From Selaginella tamariscina (Eukaryota > Streptophyta > Lycopodiopsida > Selaginellales > Selaginellaceae): 64,000 bases of DNA. This document shows positions 1-13,050 of this stretch, piece after piece. The notes beneath the pieces were generated by a model that did not search any database, had not been told where the DNA came from, and saw only the letters and a list, made by a program, of their open reading frames with translations. The stretch spans positions 24,211 through 88,210 of the forward strand of contig PUQB01000054.1 in assembly GCA_003024785.1 (NCBI GenBank), read 5' to 3'. The translations under genes and the position numbers were made by a program. Every line of letters starts with the position of its first letter. The first letter of the stretch is position 1.

Positions 1-118
1 TACGTATTCTTTACGTATTTACCTAGGCATATTTTTATCAATTTATATTTCTATCTAGTTTCATATATGTGTGTGTGTGTGTGTGTGTTCATACGTTTTA
101 ATTGATGTTATGATAACA

Positions 119-2232
119 GGACAACTGATACGGAGGCGAGAGCTTGCGGATTCAACAATATACACGATTATTTAATATGTCAATTGACGGGCGAACCACG
201 TGAGGAGATAGAAAAGCGGAAAATCGGACGAGGATGGGTGAACGAAGATCCAAATGCATTTTGTTACGATATCACTATAAGGGTCAAGGCGGAGAAGGCC
301 GAGAAGATTGATTCGGACTCCGATATGAGTGCTGTAAGTATAATTATTCATGTTTTAGGCTTAAATATTACAGATATTTCACACACACCGCACGATAATA
401 TTACCATCTCTCTTTCTTTCTCTCTGATCTAGCTTCCTGGATGGTTCTTCGTTGTACAAACATAGCTTTAGATCCCTTACAGTGCAATGTGTTACATACT
501 TTATAATAGTTTCAGATATCTCAATGTTCAGTTTATCTTTACCAGAAAAGAATGCGGGGGCAATTGACGGGAGTTATGTTAAGTCAACATTTGTCGCAGC
601 AAGAGGAAATCCAGAAGTTAAAGGTCAAAAAAGAGCCGGATATGGACTTTACTTTTACAAAGGTGTGGTAAATACATATATAATATCTATGCACATTATA
701 ATATATAGAGTTATGCACATATGTGCATATATGCGACCGTAAGGTGAATTTAGGAGTGCAGATTTGTTGTAGACATTCAACATACATAAAACTCGCAAGT
801 CATATGTGCATATTTAGGTGCATACATAAAATATACATATGGACGTTTTTAACTTCGTTAAACAGGAAAATTTGGTAGATGAATACGCTGTTAAACAGTC
901 ACAAGACAACGTTCAGAAGATCATTCAAGATAAGTTGAAGAAGATGAAAAATGAAGAACCAATTACCGAACCCGCGTTTATGCTCTGCGAAAGGTATGTG
1001 TGCATCTGTATAGGCATACATTAGAGAGAGAGAGAGAGAGAGACAAAGAGACAGACAGACAGACAGACACTTCAAATGTGTACCCTACCACGTGATTAAG
1101 AAGATTTTACCGTGTAGAAACAAACAGGAGCCCGTTGTTATGGATGAATGCGAACGCTTGCCTCCTCTCGTCATAATGGAAAAAGAGGACATGCACGCAC
1201 CTTTAGAAGCTCTCACCAAAGGTAAGGAGGCATACATAAACATAAATATGAATAATATCGATGTCTTACATAGTTCTTCTTCTTTCCTTTTAAAAGCTGA
1301 GATTGAAACTGAACCTGTGGAAGCTGAAGTATTAAAGGAGAAGGAGCAGCAGATTTTTCAAGTTAAGCAAGATATCGAGACAGCTCAACCATCTCCTTGC
1401 AAAGTTACAGGGGAACTCATATCTGATTATTGTTCTCCGGTACGTGCGTGCACCCGTGTTAGTGTGTATGTTCTCACATGTCTATATATGCATACAAATT
1501 TTGAACTGGTCACACATCGAGATAGAGAGTTTGTATGTAACACATTAAATATATTTTACATATATATGACCGTATCGGCTTGATGTTTGTCTATTAAGTA
1601 CATATAATGCATGTATATAGCATGTTGTGAGCACCCGCATCTGTTTTTAAGCTGATATTCTTCAGGTTAAGAAAACGTCTGTTCAAATTAAACAGGAGAA
1701 GATCGATCAAAACGATGGAAAACAGAAGACGGCGGAGGTGGTATGTTTTTGTGTGTATATACATACGACTTCCGTAGTGTCTTAAAAGTTTGTGTCCGTG
1801 TGTGTGTCAGAGAGAGAGAGAGATTTATGTGTGTGCTGATAAATTTAATATTATGCAGCTTATGCAAACCGCTTTTCAAGTTAAACAGGAGAAAATGGAT
1901 CAAAATAAGGGTAAACAGGAGACGGTGGATCAGAACGAGAGAGCACCAACAAGGACTCTGAATAGGAATGAGGTGGAAAAAGAGGCCAGCTCATCTTCTT
2001 CTGAGGAAGAAGAGGTCAGCTCGTCTTCTGAAGATAATGACGAAGAAAAAGAAGACTATGATGATGACGGAGAAGATGATGGGGAAGAAGGATGATGATC
2101 AGAAGCAACCAACAAGTAAGTGGATGGTTATTTAGTTACATCATTTACACACTTGAACGTCTAGCTTATTATGTATTGTATATACACATGCACACCTACA
2201 CATATACACATGGATGCACACGCACTATATAT

Positions 2233-2305
<73 letters not shown>

Positions 2306-4543
2306 AACTCAATACTCGTGATATACACAGTTAAGATATTTACATAGCAGGTTGCAATCTCTCATCATATATTCATACGTGTTTTCTTACTAAACTTAAC
2401 AACGCATACATATTGTATTCACGATATAAGCATATTATATAATATGTGTGCGTGTGCTTTTACATTTATAGGCTGCAACTATGCACATTTTCTTAACACC
2501 GTGGTGGACTTCGACTTTGAAAAACATAAGAGGGCCTTACAACATAGAGCTAAGTTTAAAGCTGCAGTTAGGAGGGCCCGAATGGTACCCTGTAGCTATG
2601 CACACCTGTTAACTTGTGCACCCGGTGTGAAACAGGAGCCTATAACCACTAATTTCGACTCTGAAAGCGAAGGAGACTTAAAAAGCCCTGCACCAGCGAG
2701 CTCTCTTACTGAACAACGAGACTCTGATGATTCAGATGTTGGCAGCATGGTGAACTATATTAATATAGAAGTTACTAAATAACTCACTATATAGTACATG
2801 ATAGTACTTTGTTTAGTTACATATATAGCATAGGTTTATGAAATTATAATTTAGCAGTAGTTAACAGGTGATAAGTGTTGTTCTAATATCTTATATAATG
2901 CACTAGTCAATACTTATGTGAGTTGTGATGTTTGTGATGATATTTGGTTATAAAGATGAATTATGATATCTTATCTTTAGATCAAAGAAGTCATTCGATA
3001 AATATATTATTATAACATTATTGTAATAAGTATTTGCACAGGTTAATGAAGGATTTGTACCAATGGTTGATGCTGGACGACTATACAAGGAACAGCTTGA
3101 CAAGGAGCTTGCAAAGCCGTTCGATGGCCGTCAACTAGAGAAAATGATTAGTGAGGTGAACCTCAGAAGGGCTATTTTTCGTCACCGTGAGACAAGGCAG
3201 AGGGTTGTGATGTCGAAACGAAGAGCGAAGGCCCCTCTTATCTCGATCATAATCCTGGTGTGTGTGTGTGTTTAACAAGTGTATAGGTATATGTTGTTCT
3301 ACATTACTTGATTGTCATTACCAAGAGTTCCAGAAACTCACCTGACCACACTATAACGAAATAATCTGTCTGAAACATACTATGTCGTATCTTGGACAGA
3401 GATACTATGATATGTATATACATATATATTTGCATTTCTACTGCTATATGTTATCATTTTCACATTGGTAGTGTTACACTAGTGGTAGCATTCACACACA
3501 AACACACACCACTTTTTATCTTTAACTTATGTGTTTCCCCCATTGTTGACAAAGTTGCTGAGTGTTTCTCACTAGAGAGAGAGAGATTTAAGCATTAATA
3601 ATCTTTTACTATGTTTTTTAGCTCTAATATTTTCTGTTTCTTTTTGTATGCATATTTTAATCTTCAGAACTTGCTGAAAAGCTTGCGGCAGCCAAGGATG
3701 ACGAAGAGAAGCTTAGACTATTACGTGGTTTCTTCTTCTGGCTTCAGGTAATATATGTATGTATGTATTTATATATACAGATCTCAGGTAGTATAGATCA
3801 ACTTCAGGTAACTCGACTTATATATACACATTCATATAAGCAATATATATACATATGTATTGCCATTTTGTGTGTATCCAAAGCTTATAAACTATACATG
3901 TTATAATAGTATCTACATACTGCTTTCTGTGCAGCATGCATGTAATCCTGGAGCATTCAAACCTTGGGCTTCGACTCCAAAGAAGTCTAACCAGGCTGCT
4001 GACGACTGCATTGAAGTTGATGGTCCTGATTGCGAGGTATACACTGTGTGTGTGAGTGAGAAAGACAGAGCATTATAGTTAATATACAGAACATACTATA
4101 ATATTCCAAACTTATACCATACATGTGTTTCCATGTTATGATAATATCCATTAATGGATACTACATACAATACTTAAGTGTAATACTAGTGTATAACCGT
4201 ATAATTGAGAAAACCACGAAGATCAAATCGTAGAATTTGATTTAAACACGTATAGTTGTTAATACGTACATGTAGAATAGAATTTGATTTAAACACGTAT
4301 AGGGAATGGAGAATTGTCACATACATGTATGCATGCATGTATATACATATAATTGTTAACATGTACACGTGTATACTGATTATTTACGCAGATAACTGCG
4401 GTTATAGTTTCAGTGGATGAAAGAAGAGCAGCCAAAAATCTACTTAGGCATACAGCTCGACATGTGGCAGCACACGGTGAAGAGAAGAGTTTTCCTGTGC
4501 TGCCTGACAACCTAGTTAAAGTTAAGACTGAGGTTAATCCTTA
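119..4543 (+). CDS. Hypothetical acidic, Lys-rich protein with repeated VKQE/IKQE motifs (5' end outside window)
   Basis: I do not recognise the family. Splice-bounded open segments run at about 119-333, 840-993, 1118-1221, 1297-1439, 1666-1740, 1859-2115, 2472-2749, 3042-3257, 3668-3748, 3935-4035 and 4391-4543, ending in TAA. Visible traits: many copies of V/I-K-Q-E or V-K-T-E (near residues coded at 860, 1695, 1880, 2625, 4518), which fit the SUMO-acceptor consensus psi-K-x-E; a Ser/Glu/Asp-rich acidic tract at 1985-2090; and helical charged stretches in the 3' part. The acidic tract reaches TGA at 2093, but a one-step frame change restores a frame that splices correctly to the exon at 2472, so an indel is likely. 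The phase of the 3257/3668 junction does not fit either. It could be two genes (break near 2782-3040). Intron 3749-3934 repeats a CTTCAGGTAA donor-like string. Nuclear location is only a guess. Confidence 0.4.
1024..1070. repeat. (GA)n and (GACA)n microsatellite
   Basis: AG run followed by five or six GACA units, in an intron of the first gene. Confidence 0.9.
2225..2306. repeat. (TA)n(GA)n compound microsatellite
   Basis: TATATATA followed by two GA runs, in an intron of the first gene. Confidence 0.9.
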
Positions 4544-4670
4544 ACGAGTAAGTATCATATGCGGCTACTAAGTAAATTCTTTTTGTAAATATTATACATA
4601 AGCCTTATCAAAACATTTTATTTAATAGAAAAAATTATAACAATTATGTCCAAAGTAAGGCTTAATTACC

Positions 4671-5442
4671 TTAGGAGGGCTCTTCATAGGCATCCTTCTT
4701 CTTCGCAATATTGGTAGCTTCATGAAGTGTGTGATTGAACAATCCAACAACAGCACTGCAAATATCATAAATCAAACTTGTTATTAAACAGTAAGACCAT
4801 TCAGGGAAATAACACTTTCAATCAAGGGGCATACACTAACCATTATATTATTCATCATAATCAGTACATACAGCTCACTCCCTCCCCACACACACACGCA
4901 TGCACGCATGCACGCACTCACTCACTCACACACATCCGAATGCCATTGGTATCATAACACATAAGCAAGGAACTCAGCTGTAAACATGTGGCCAGGGCTC
5001 ACCTTTAGTTGCATAAAAGATAATGCCCCTCCCTCCTCTCTCTCTCTCTCTCTCTCTATCATATAATATAATAATTACAACTTAAAAGTGATATTGACTT
5101 ACGCTTCTTTCATCTGGTGAATCTTTTCAGGGTCAGTCTCATTCATGTTTTTCTTGAATTGCATACGGACCAGTCGAACAATGCCCTCCGTGTTGCCATG
5201 CTGCAAAAGCAATGTGTACACACACAAACACACACACGTCCCATGAATGAAACAATGGTGTTATACACACACCTTGTTACCCACGAATTGTGCCCGTCGA
5301 AGGCATTCTTTGTAGAGCTGGTAAGAAGAGAGAAATGTATCAAATTTCGTCTGCAGTAGATTGGGATTCCACTCACCCTGCGAGCGCTCTTCGTAATCTG
5401 TTGTGGAATCGCCTGCGCTGCCGCCTGCGACGCGGCTGCCAT
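4671..5442 (-). CDS. LYR-motif (Complex1_LYR family) small protein
   Basis: Four exons on the minus strand (5377-5442, 5273-5317, 5103-5200, 4671-4755) join in frame to a 97-residue protein starting at ATG 5442 and ending TAA at 4671. Residues 22-25 read R-L-Y-K, followed by a basic helix containing ECLRRAQFVGNK and a later LVRMQFKKN stretch. This is the usual LYR layout: LYK/LYR near the N terminus, a conserved Arg/Phe-rich middle, and under 120 residues. LYR proteins act in mitochondria as accessory or assembly factors for Fe-S enzymes and respiratory complexes, through the acyl carrier protein. Which member this is cannot be told. The Ala/Gln-rich first 20 residues could be a short targeting peptide. 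All splice sites are GT-AG. About 300 bp upstream is microsatellite-rich 5' flank. Confidence 0.75.
4856..5060. repeat. Intronic (AC)n/(GCAT)n/(CT)n microsatellites
   Basis: Last intron of the LYR gene: short runs of AC, GCATGCAC units and a CT run at about 5034-5058. Simple sequence only. Confidence 0.8.
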
Positions 5443-5989
5443 TGGCCGTGCCGAAGAACAACCCTGAATAAGCCCTAAAACAGGGGATCATTAACCTATA
5501 ATAATCTTTGATGATCATTAGAATATTCCTCGACAGAGACAATCACAAGTGTGTGTGTGAGAGAGAGAGAGTTTAATATGACTTAAGAAATCGTCTCTCT
5601 TTTTTTTCTCTCTCTCTCTCTCTCACACACACACATTTCAACGTAGTTCTTTGACAGGTTGCTGTACGGCGGAAACAAAATGTCGGAACGGAGAATCAGC
5701 GTCTGAGGTGTGTATATATATATTCTCATATTTCAAGGTATAAGTTCTTTGAGATGGGCAAGCAATAGTAGGAGCACACATGGCATTGTCATCCATTGTC
5801 GGCACATCCCAGGGACTCATGCGCTTCCTGAAGTTTGTGGAGAAATTTATAAGTGATAATTAATGATTGGGCTTTGAAGCTACAACACCTGAAACTACGT
5901 AAATGGCACCCTCAAGAAACATGTTCCCATTCTTAATCTGGAAATGTAACAAACTATGTTGAAATTGCACTATAGGAGACACAAAATGA

Positions 5990-7110
5990 GTTAGCTAACA
6001 CGACCCTTGGTTTGAATCTCGGGGAGGAATTTCTCGGCCTAATCAGCATGAGTCAATCCTCCCACGAGAATTAGAGCGCTCTTGAGTAGACACAAGGTAA
6101 ATAGAATGTACTCACTCTCAAACAACAATTCTTCAACTTGCACATGGCCTCTGGCAGACAATAACAATTTGTCAGTTATCTCAAGAGTGTCATCCTTCAG
6201 CTACAACACATGAAAGCTATCATGTCGGAGCAGAACCAAATGGCAATGCTACTAAAGGTGCTAGCTTTAGTCCCTGAGTTTTCTTTCATGGTAAACACAC
6301 TCACCATCGTCCCTGATCAGACCATGTCCACCCTTGTCTCATCCCTACTCGAGGAGGAGTGCAACATGAAGTTGTAGAGTGCCACACATGCATCTGCATT
6401 ATATGCTACTCAATAGTAGCAAGGTGGCCAACAACAACAAATACGAGGGAGGGGAACCTTTGGCTCTCGTATGGGAAATCCCTCCACCGGCAATTGAGGG
6501 TGACAACATCAACAAATCACAACATAATGCCAATCTCCGCACCCCACACCACACAATCATCTGTCAGTATTGCGACATGCAAGGTCACATGATTAGGGAG
6601 TGCCTTGCATACAAGACCACACTTCATATAGGTAGGGTCATGGTACTAGTAGTGGTACCACAAAGAATTGCATCTTCATGGTGAGATCCTCCCTCATTCT
6701 TTGTGCAGCAATAGAAGTTGCACCTCCAACTCTAAAGCAGAAGAAGGTTCTGTGGCTTGATTTTGGTGCAAACATCTACTTGTCTCCCTTGCTCAAGTTC
6801 TTATTCAATTTTGAGTTGTTCTCTTCATCGTCATGTCTACCTTGGTGATGATTCTTCACAGGTGATCCTTGGCATTGACAAGATGTTAGTTTTCACTAGC
6901 AAGAAGGTGCTCGACAACATTTGCTATGTCCTATACCTCACACATAGTCTTCTCTTAGTGAGCGCCATCGCCAATGCTAGCTACCAGACCATGTTTGGCC
7001 AGCAACATCAACAGTGTCACCTACTCAATTCATATGGCTTACAAGTAGTGAGGAATCCTTTTTATACCATCAAACACTCGTTATCCTTCACTTTTCTACC
7101 TTTATTATAT
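5990..7110 (+). mobile_element. Decayed Ty1/copia fragment (gag to protease)
   Basis: The frame at 6379-6684 contains a retroviral-type zinc knuckle CQYCDMQGHMIREC (C-x2-C-x4-H-x4-C). Downstream at about 6750 the sequence reads VLWLDFGANIYLSP, which resembles the copia protease start W-L-x-S-G-A-x-x-H-M-T with the catalytic-region Ser replaced. Around 6880 a stretch like the post-protease region (VLDNICYVLYLTHSLLLVSAIA) matches the copia pattern of pol proteins N-terminal to integrase. Stops and frame changes break everything, and integrase, RT and RNase H are absent. No LTRs were recognised, so the boundaries are approximate. A dead fragment, unrelated in frame to the copia element at 29721. 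Confidence 0.6.
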
Positions 7111-8265
7111 TTACATCTGTCGAACTTACTGTTATCTACTTTTACTATTTTTCCTAATCCTCTAATCTTATTTAAACTAATATAATAATATTTTTACAGA
7201 ATTTATACTAATTAACAATAGTATGTAGCAATTTATTATTACATTTTGATTAATCAACAATACATAATGTTGATCATTTGCTTCCATTTTAAATTATTAT
7301 GAACAAACCAATTGTCAATTTTAAAATCTTTATTAATATTACATATTATACATTTTCATTTCATTTTATCTTTCTTGTTATTATCTCTTTTTACTTTTAT
7401 TAAACTTTTACATATTTCACAAATACAGTCATTTAAAAGTAAATCAATTTCAACACAGAAATTAATTACTTTTAATTATGAACTAATTCTTTCATGTAAT
7501 TCATACATGTTTATATTTTCAAAAGAAGAATTTTACAAAAGAGCAAAACTAAACATTATAAAAATAATAATTATAAAATAAAAACCCACAAAAGAAATAA
7601 AGAACACACAAACAAAAATGAAAAATTTATTTGAGACAAGATAGAAGATGCACCACTTAAATATAACATATATACTCTTAAATGAAATGTGTCACAATAT
7701 ATATCAAGTAATTACATGGAAAAGGATTTGTTTTATGTTAAGGTATCACATGGAAAATGTAAAAAAAAATCCATTTTATTTAAAAAACTAATTAGCATAA
7801 TGGATTTAATTTTTCTCCATGTTATAACATATAAGCATCTTAAATCCCACTAAAAAGTATGAGAATAAGAAAGGCCCATTGTGTAAACTACTCCCTAAAT
7901 TAAAGCATGTGTTTGGATAATCCCATTGATATTGATTTTAACATTCATATTAATGCAAAAAAAAAAAAGAGTTAAAATTTTATTTAATTTCATGTGTGCC
8001 ACATCTTAGATTAATAATAAATAAGATAGATGTACTAAGATAAAGCAAACATTACAAGTTAAAGAACCCTAATAAAAGAAATTTAAGCACTAAAGATTAA
8101 GATTAAAAACTCTTAGCCCATGCCATTGGGCATGGACTAAGTTTTTATTGAAAATACAAAGGAAATAGATTGGTACTACACGTGTGTGTATAAATGTATA
8201 CACATGTAGAAATTTGTATTGATTGTTTTAATGATTTTTTTAACTTTTGGAGCTTAATATTGGGG
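7111..8265. other. AT-rich intergenic DNA without recognisable gene
   Basis: Very AT-rich, with short A- and T-runs and no coding signal. A small ORF at 7312-7581 is low-complexity Ile/Leu/Phe and is judged spurious. Confidence 0.7.
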
Positions 8266-8425
8266 TGTAAGATCCATGTGTACAGTTGCATGTGCACATA
8301 CTATTATTAGTGTAGTGGGTTTTAATAGCCATTGGATTGGTTTCAATTTGGACCACTCGCCCTTGTATATAAGTTAGGGTTCTGTACTAATGGATATACA
8401 CATTTCTATATTTCAAACTCTCACA
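8266..8425 (+). repeat. 5' LTR of gypsy copy 1 (160 bp)
   Basis: Starts TGTAAGATCC and ends CTCTCACA. Matches the reverse complement of both LTRs of the element at 24595-29381 over its whole length with scattered substitutions. Confidence 0.85.
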
Positions 8426-11400
8426 TTAGTGAAGGTAAGGGGCAACTCTAAGTCCCTAAGGAGCGCTCGAATTTGTGTCTTTTTTGATCTTCTTTATCTT
8501 CTTAAGATCTAATTTCTCCATTGTTTAAATTTATTCTTTCTTTGTAGATATTATTTTATTTTTCTTTTCGTCCATGGATGCACAACAAACAATCCTTCAT
8601 CTATGGAGCAACTACTTATGCAGTTGTTGGATGCCATGCGAATGCAATTGAACAATCATTCTCAGTTGATGGCGGCATTCACAGCCCATGATACTCCTCT
8701 CTTGTTCATGTTGCAAATCCTAATGTCCGACCAGATTTCTTTTGCGAAATCCTAGGGATCATGTGTACCATTGGTTTGACCACTTCACCGTGGTCCCACA
8801 TATCATTCATAGGATGGTGCCTCAGTGTTGCGCGAGTTTCCTACTTGTTTGCATAGGACGGCGTTGCAATGGTACAATGGTCTGGATGTTGCAACTTGTG
8901 GGGATTGGAGTGTTATTCTAGAGATCTTTAAACGTGCATTTGGGCATGTAAACGACTGTGACGATGCTTTCAGCAGTTGCATCGTATTCATCAGGAGCCA
9001 TCTAAGTCAGTGATGTAGTTTGGTGTTCGCTTTCGGAGCCTTTTGCCGCATGCAGAGCCTAACATGTCAGAATGCATTAAGTTAGGTATGTTGTGGCTAG
9101 CACTTTTAAGACCTTGTGGGGCTTGTGCATGCACTAGCTCCAGTGACTCTTGACGATTTAAGGCTAGCACAATGATATGAGTCATCACCTCTCCCACTTG
9201 CAACTTCACATTCTCTCGTTCCATTTCACGTGGGGGATGATCCTGCTCGATGGAGGTTGATGCTATTGCTGCTTGTGTACCAGCACAAGGTTGGGCCTGT
9301 GGACGAGGACGTGGACATGCAGTTTGTTGTTGGTGTGTGATGAGGTTGGACACATGTATCAGCGCTGTCAATGATTTCCGGATTGGCGTCCCCATTTCTG
9401 GGTGGAGGCCTTAGCGTCAACAACGTCCGATTGGCGTCGCTGCGTAGAAGGTCTTGATGCAATAGATCTTCCAGGAAATGACGAATTGCATGAGTAGAGG
9501 GGGGTCCTCGTGCAAGTAAGTTAGTGATCCCTCCATCTTTCTTTCGGGAGTATCATTAAGGAGTTCACTCGGCACCAGTTCATTCGATCTTCACTTTTCA
9601 AACTCGATTTAATCACACGCCACATCCTGTTTTCCTTTCAATGTTGGTGGATACAGGTTAAAGTTTGTCCTTTATTTCTCAGTCTGTTGCTACACATTGC
9701 AGCCTTCATTTGCATTGTGCAGTAGAACAAGTCTTCATTCTATATAGCAACAGACATACTCATGCTTGTTTGTGAAATGAAGTTGACATTGTTGTTCGTG
9801 TGGACGATCGAGTTTAAGCTTCAATTTTATGGGTGGTGCCGAGTCAAGCTTTTCACCTTATTCTTGATATGAATTGGTTAACTCGCAATCATGTCAAGTG
9901 TGACTTTGAAAAGTCTCCCCCCTGTTTGACTCTTCCTCATTTTTTATTTCATTCCTTTTACTTTTATTCCACTTCATCCATCTACTTTCCCCTCTGCTTC
10001 CCCTCTCTGGATTTATCAGATGATCGTCATGCTGCAGTTATTGATTAACTCAAGAAGGAGTATGCTAATCTTTTTAATTTCGACTTGTCATATGGGGTCA
10101 AGATTGCAACACGCCACCCTATTCCAATTGGGATGCTAGGCCGATCAAGGTATCTACTCGGTGTCGATCACCAAAAAAACTCAAGATCTTACGAGCGAAT
10201 GTTAAGGAGATGTTGGAAAAGGGTGTTATTCCAAAATCTCAAAGTCTTTTGGCGTGCGAACCTCATTTTGTGACGAAGCCAGATGAAAGCATTTGATTCT
10301 ACATCAAGTATCGCCCATTAAATGATGTAACCATTTCAGATGTGTGCCCACTTCCTCATACTGCAGACCTTTTGGATCAACTAGGGCGGAGCCGTTAGTT
10401 CACCAAGTTAGATCTCGCTTCTAGATATTGATAAGTTCCAATGGTTAACATGGACATTCCCAAGATTGCTTTCAAACACCATTTGGCTTGTACGAGTTCT
10501 TGATGATGCCTTTTATTTGAGCAATGCTTCAACAACTTTCCAGTGTATGATGGACAAGGTTCTCTGCGATATGCCGAATGTGACTGCCGACTTCATCGAT
10601 GATGTTTTAATCCACTTGGATGGAACGTAAGGAGCATTTGGTGATGTACACAAGGTTTTGGATTGATTATGGAAAGTTGGTTTGAAGTTGAAGCCATCTA
10701 AGTGTGTGTTTGGATCCAAGGATACCACTTATCTGGGTTATCACATTTCACGTGAAAGTTTACAAGTTGATTCTAACAAACTTGTTGCAGTTTAAAGTTC
10801 CCTACGCCGAAGTGTGTGAATGATGTGCAACACTTTCTTGGTAAAGTATAATATCTAGGTTATTTTGTGGATCATCTTTCAGATCGTACTGCATCGTTAT
10901 AGGCGTTGCTGAAATTGTCAATAACTTCTTTTGTTTGATATAAGAATTGCAAGCAGGCATTTTGCAAATCTCAAAGAGTTGTTAATGACTCCTCCCGTTT
11001 TAGCATATTCGGATTACACTCATCCTTTTATCTTGCGTGTAGATGCTTTTGACATCGATCTCAGGGGCGTATTGCTGCAGGAAAGTACAAGTGTCCTTGG
11101 CTAACGACATCCTATTGTGTACATCAGCCATACATTGCAACTAGCAGAGGTGAACTACTCTACGACAGAAAAGGAGTGTCTAGCAGCAGTTTGGGGTTTT
11201 GAGAAACTCCATGCCTACTTACATGGTTCTCAGACGTTGTTGGAAGGCAATCATGTAGTAGTCACTTCGTTGTTGAAGCGGAAGAACTTAATTGGTCGTA
11301 TTGCTCGGTGAGCCTTGAAGCTTCAAATTTATAACTTTGAAGTTGTTCATCGCCTAGGGAGTTTTATGACTAATGCTAATGCTCTTTCTCAAGCTCCTCT

Positions 11401-11845
11401 TTCACATTCTCTTTTTTTTTTGCCCTTGAGGAGTCAGTTGTTCTAGCATCAGTGGACTTTTTGGACAAAGATTCTGTACCATTAGTGTTGCTATGCTTAA
11501 TATTCAATGTCCACAGAATGCAAAGTTAAAGCCATCTTTGGATGAGGTACGGGAAGTTCAAAAGGTTTGAGCCTTAGATTTGAAGGCTTCGTGATGGGTT
11601 TGAGAATCCTACATCACTTTTGATGACTTACCTTTCATGCATTTACATATCGCCTTTAGGACGACCTTCTTTATTTTGTGGGGACTAATCCAGATGATCA
11701 TTTACGGTTGGTAGTGCCTTTGATCTTTGTTCCATCTTTACCATGACTTTCCTTCTCGACAGGCACATGAGACATCGTCGTGTGATGGAAAAGCTGCGTA
11801 GATCTTTTTATTGGCCAAAGTTGTGAGGAGTTGTGATTCAAATAT

Positions 11846-12637
11846 GTGCGTAGTTATGTATGGTGCCAAGCTCGCAATACTCCCTCGTGTACTTTGGAAG
11901 GACGGTTGGAGTCAATTGCAGTTTCTCATTCATTTAAGTTGGTGGCATTTGATCTGATGGAACCTTTTCCGCGGTCGACTACTAGCAATGAGTACGTTAT
12001 TATTGCTTTTGACTACCTAACTCGTTGGGTAGAAGTTGGTGCTCTTGTTAGTGCAACTGCTTCTGCTGTTGGTCAATTCTCCTTAATCGGGTTGTGTTTC
12101 AGCATTCTTGCCGGAGCGAATTCTCTTAGACAATGGTCCTACATTTATGGCCAAAGCATTTCATGTCTTGATGCACACTTTCACAAGTGCTTATCATCCT
12201 TAGACAGATGGTTTGGTGAAACGGCTCATCTGAACCTTAAAGGGATGATTGCGAAATATGTGAATTTTCAATATTCGGATTGGAATGATTATCTGCCGTC
12301 TCTCCGATATGCTTATGTCACTGGAGTACAAAGTTCCGTTGTTACTTCCCCATATAAGCTCTTGTATGGTCATGACTCAGTGTTGCCAATGGAGTTGTGT
12401 CTGCCTTCTCGATTACTACGAACTGCTGATGCTCGGTCATGGGATCGGTATCTGATGAACATTCTTCCATTGGTTCGTGCAGAGTCAACAGAACACTTAG
12501 GCCACGTACAAGTAGGACAACAACAACGCTATAACTCACACCATCGTCCTCCTGCAGAGTACAAGGTTGATGAACTGGTGTTGGTTTGTTTTCCTAAGCT
12601 TACAATACGTGGTTTAGTTAAGAGTCTCCTTCCTTAA
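11846..12637 (+). pseudogene. Gypsy copy 1 integrase remnant
   Basis: Longest surviving frame of copy 1. It begins in the HHCC finger (SYVWCQARNTPSC) and runs through the integrase core (VAFDLMEPFPRS, FDYLTRWVEVGAL). It then slips through frame-altered sequence before resuming at KGMIAKYVNFQYSDWNDYLPS and the C-terminal VDELVLVCFPKL region. The DDE core is interrupted: the segment that should hold the second Asp is out of frame. Comparison with 25109-25963 shows the same protein. Not functional. Confidence 0.75.
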
Positions 12638-12874
12638 TGGAAAGGACCGTATCGAGTGCTATGCCAAGTGGGGCCACAATTTTTATGAAGTCCAGCACAA
12701 TTCACCCAATCTTCCGGAGATTGTACACGTACAATAGTTGAAGTGTTTTGTGCAACAGGAACAAGTTGTGCCGCCTACAATTTCACCAATGCCTCCTCCT
12801 AATGTTCCTTCAAATCCAGGGCCATCTACCAGATAACCCTAACCAACTTACATCCTTTCCAGAGGAGGGGATGA

Positions 12875-13050
12875 TGTAAGATCCATGTGTACAGTTGTAT
12901 GTGCACATACTATTATTAACATAGTGTGTTTTGATAGCTGTCAAATTGGTTTCAATCTTGACCACTAACTTATATACGTGGGTTTTGATAACCGTCGAAT
13001 TGGTTTCAATCTGGACCACTCACTCATGTATATAAGTTAAGGTTGTTGGA
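12875..13050 (+). repeat. 3' LTR of gypsy copy 1, rearranged
   Basis: Starts TGTAAGATCCATGTGTAC. An internal stretch of about 50 bp (GGTTTCAAT-C-TGACCACT region) is tandemly duplicated, and the last roughly 40 bp of the LTR are missing, so the right border is approximate. Confidence 0.7.

Larger units (their letters stand above)
8266..13050 (+). mobile_element. Decayed Ty3/gypsy element, copy 1
   Basis: Flanked by related LTRs (8266-8425 and 12875-about 13050) beginning TGTAAGATCCATGTGTAC. Pieces in the normal gypsy order on the plus strand: gag (from about 8600, with a WYNGLDV block at 8870), protease (LVDTG at about 9648, immediately followed by a stop), RT (10200-10780, block equal to copy 2), RNase H (11117-11400) and integrase (11760-12637). 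Every domain is broken by stops and frameshifts. It belongs to the same family as the minus-strand element at 24595-29381, which reads as a cleaner version of the same protein. Target duplications are not visible because the 3' LTR end is missing. Non-autonomous. Confidence 0.85.
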
